NCBI GenBank assembly: GCA_020152595.1 | Contig: JAIGNY010000176.1 | Location: 638,501 to 702,500 of the forward strand | Source: Chiridota heheva | Lineage: Eukaryota > Echinodermata > Holothuroidea > Apodida > Chiridotidae | DNA: 64,000 nucleotides | Reading direction: 5' to 3' | Part shown: positions 61,921-64,000 of the stretch, piece after piece | How positions within the stretch are numbered: the first letter of the stretch is position 1 | Layout of the letters: each line of letters opens with the position of its first letter | Notes under the pieces: generated by a model | Seen by the model: only the letters and a program-made list of their open reading frames with translations | What the model was told of the DNA's origin: nothing | Databases searched by the model: none | Made by a program: the position numbers and the translations under genes

Positions 61921-62334
61921 GTATTCTAGACAGTGGCTGCCAGGGGCGTAAATACCGGTGTGTGTGTGTGTGTAGATGAAAGAGGGGGTGGTACACACCC
62001 ACTTTCGGTAAAATTGAAGACCTGTTGGTAGATCAAGATGAAATCTTTACCAAAGAGCGATTTTGGACCAATGACCTTTCCTGTTTTTTACTTTTTTGTT
62101 GTTGAGGTTTTTTAACACTTTTTGACGTTTGACTGAATGTGAAATATATTTTTTGTTGGTAGCGTCGAACTCTCTCGTTGGTAAATTTGTCATTTTACTA
62201 CCCCCCTCCCCATCAAAAGGGTCTACTGAAGTCACTGGTAACAGCGCCATGATTTTGGTCATGGGCGAGGGGGTAAATTGGCATCATGGTGGGCGGAGCC
62301 TATAAATCGGACAAATTATGTCACTTTATTCAAA
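61921..62334. other. No recognised feature apart from a GT run
   Basis: TGTGTGTGTGTGTG near 61959 and CCCCCCTCCCCATCA text near 62205. No supported frame. Confidence 0.4.
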
Positions 62335-62725
62335 CTTTTTAGAAATTTTGTGATCGTTTTTTTTTTTAAATTTGTACAAGATGGCTGGTACACCGAACTT
62401 TAAAACCGATTGATTTCATCAGGATTACCAAAATATCACTGTTGCGTAGATTTTGTTGCGTAGATTTGCATAAAAAATGTGTGCAGATTTTCAATTGCAC
62501 AATAAGCAATCCAGAATTACCAAAATATCACTGATGCGTAGATTTTGTTGCGTTAAATTTGCATAAAAAATGTGTGCAGATTTTCAATTGCACAATAAGC
62601 AATTCAGTAGCCTACGCAACAGTGATATTTTGGTAATTCTGATGAAATCAATCGGTTTTAAAGTTCGGTTGTACCAGCCATCTTTTAAGAATTAAAAAAC
62701 AATCACAACATTTCCGAAAACCGAA
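62335..62725. mobile_element. Foldback/MITE-like element with internal duplication
   Basis: The left arm (about 62340-62460: AGATGGCTGGTACACCGAAC, TTTAAAACCGATTGATTTCA, AATATCACTGTTGCGTAG) is inverted on the right (about 62608-62720: CTACGCAACAGTGATATT, TGAAATCAATCGGTTTTAAA, CCAGCCATCT). The loop contains two direct copies of a ~105-bp piece (ATTACCAAAATATCACTG...TTGCACAATAAGCAAT), so the left arm end is present twice. No frame and no clear target duplication. Confidence 0.8.
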
Positions 62726-62754
62726 TTTTCAAATCATGTCTTGTAAGAGATAGG

Positions 62755-62965
62755 AGTTTGCAACTTTTTCCTCAAAATACCAAATTTCTTTTTCTTCAAA
62801 ATTTCAAGTTTTTCCTCAAATTATCTGACTATTTCCTTTTAAAATATCCGACTTTTTCCTCAAAATACCAAACTTTCTTTTTCAAAATTCCAAAGTTTTT
62901 CCTCAAACTACCCGACTTTTTGCTTTAAATATCTTTCTTTTTTCCGAAAATATCCGACTCCCCCT
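62755..62965 (+). repeat. Degenerate CTTTTTCCTCAAAATA repeats
   Basis: Imperfect units TTTTTCCTCAAAATACCAAA, TTTTCCTCAAATTATCTGAC and AAATATCCGACTTTTTCCTC, period about 25-40 bp. Confidence 0.75.
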
Positions 62966-63489
62966 CCAAGAAAGGGGTCGTTAGCTAGCAATATGCTATT
63001 AGTTTTTAAAGTGCCTGAATTAAATCTTGAGAAATACTCAGGTTAATTAGAATATGTAGGTTATGTTTTGAATATTATGATGTTTTGTGATAATGAATTT
63101 TATATTGATAATGCTTTGATTTGGTTGTTGATATTTATTTGAATGATTATTCCATAATTGGCGATTATCTGATTGAGTCCTTATAACATTTTTTTGAATG
63201 TCCATGGGCTTCTATCTCAGGCTACGTGTATATGTGAATTCATATGCTGGTGTTAGGTGCTTAGAATTGACTTGTCAGCAGTGGTGGGGCGTAAGGGGTC
63301 AAGGGGGAATTCGAATTCCCCTCAATATATTTGATTAATGTTAGTTGTAAAAACGGTTCTAGTATTCTACCCCTCCCCAATCAAAAGACCGTCAAATTGC
63401 CCCAAAAGATGGCTATCAAGTAAAAGGGAAATAAGATAAAACTACCGTATGCGAATGTACTAATTACACCATTATCCACCCACATTTTC
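62966..63489. other. No recognised feature
   Basis: AT-rich with a GGGGAATTCGAATTCCCC palindrome at 63305-63322. No supported frame. Confidence 0.4.
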
Positions 63490-63655
63490 CTTTATCAGGG
63501 GCGACGGAGCGTTCAAAATATTGGGGGACAATGTTGAAAAATTAGCATAATGTTGGAATTTGAATGAAAAAACTTATGCATAGATTTTCAATACACTTTC
63601 ACCTAAAATTATTGGGGGCTGAAGGTTCAATTCTCGGATTCGCCGCCCATGTTTA
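63490..63655 (+). repeat. Dispersed repeat shared with 35.24-35.41 kb
   Basis: GGGGCGACGGAGCGTTCAAA, TATTGGGGGACAATGTTGAA, TTCAATACACTTTCACCTAA and ATTATTGGGGGCTGAAGGTT, in the order seen at 35.3 kb. Confidence 0.6.
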
Positions 63656-64000
63656 TTACATTGTTCATTTTAAGTGAAAACTTGTTTAAAGTATTGCTGA
63701 GCGCCGTATTCAAGCCGTGAATTATAAACATGAACAAAACATGCATAGGTTTCCTTTTTCATTTTGTTTTTGTGATGGTAGAAAGTAATCTGATTAAAAC
63801 TATGCACTTTTTTAATGGGAAAATGGTAGTTGGAATATAATTAGTAAATCCGAACATATCTTATTTTCATGCAATATGCAAAATAATGAGCTTCATTTTA
63901 TTCAATGAAACACGTACAACGCCCCCTCCCCCTCTCCTCTTTTCTCAATACACTTTAATGCCTCGAACAAGAACCGTAGGAGAATCTGTCCTCTCTATAG
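63656..64000. other. No recognised feature
   Basis: AT-rich DNA with a CCCCCTCCCCCTCTCC tract near 63922. Nothing further supported. Confidence 0.4.

Overview
The window is AT-rich metazoan nuclear DNA: interrupted genes with GT-AG introns, abundant decayed non-LTR retrotransposons, MITE-like DNA elements, satellites and microsatellites, and no prokaryotic architecture. GTTAGGCCTAACGTTA-style intergenic text (about 59.3-59.6 kb) and the kinds of retrotransposon present suggest a marine deuterostome, most likely an echinoderm. That assignment is an inference from style, not a proof.

Genes. One host protein gene is supported, on the minus strand. A 2.9-kb coding exon (43870-40993) encodes a long, acidic, Ser/Asp/Glu-rich, probably disordered protein with two separate sets of in-frame heptad repeats. 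It is followed by five small exons that I assembled by splice sites and phase: 36412-36324, 34483-34448, 33563-33512, 32181-32134 and 26454-26302. All phases agree and the joined frame stays open. The large exon needs a one-base frame correction near 41.13 kb to reach the frame that its donor and the next exon require. The gene probably starts upstream (candidate promoter near 52.2 kb) and runs past 26.3 kb. I do not recognise the protein family. A separate small exon-like segment ending in a stop lies at 44.9-44.8 kb.

Layout. 0-8 kb: a 5.6-kb foldback-like structure whose inverted arms enclose a 147/93-bp satellite, then a TTAA-flanked MITE. 8-14 kb: mostly featureless, with AAT and TA microsatellites and a retrotransposon tail. 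14.3-19.7 kb: a composite element of ~300-bp units with recognisable head and tail, interrupted by an insertion that carries a tRNA-type SINE with perfect 11-bp target duplications. 20-23.4 kb: a 30-bp minisatellite and a region in which one 16-18-bp motif recurs. 23.6-25.4 kb: CR1/L2-like retrotransposon pieces. 26-44 kb: the gene, its introns loaded with an I-like retrotransposon (EN-RT-RNase H), a hAT-type MITE, minisatellites and a ~3-kb palindrome. 48.1-49.9 kb: a 66-bp satellite. 49.9-50.5 kb: another TTAA MITE. 52.9-54.9 kb: a second composite satellite element. 54.9-57.6 kb: nested non-LTR remains. 60.2-61.9 kb: a 385-bp TA tract abutting a CR1-like element with an esterase-type ORF1. 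62.3-62.7 kb: a foldback element.

The most distinctive theme is the local birth of tandem arrays. In several places a short stretch inside a dispersed repeat or duplicated arm is present once in one copy and tandemly amplified in another; 37.5 versus 39.2 kb is the clearest case.
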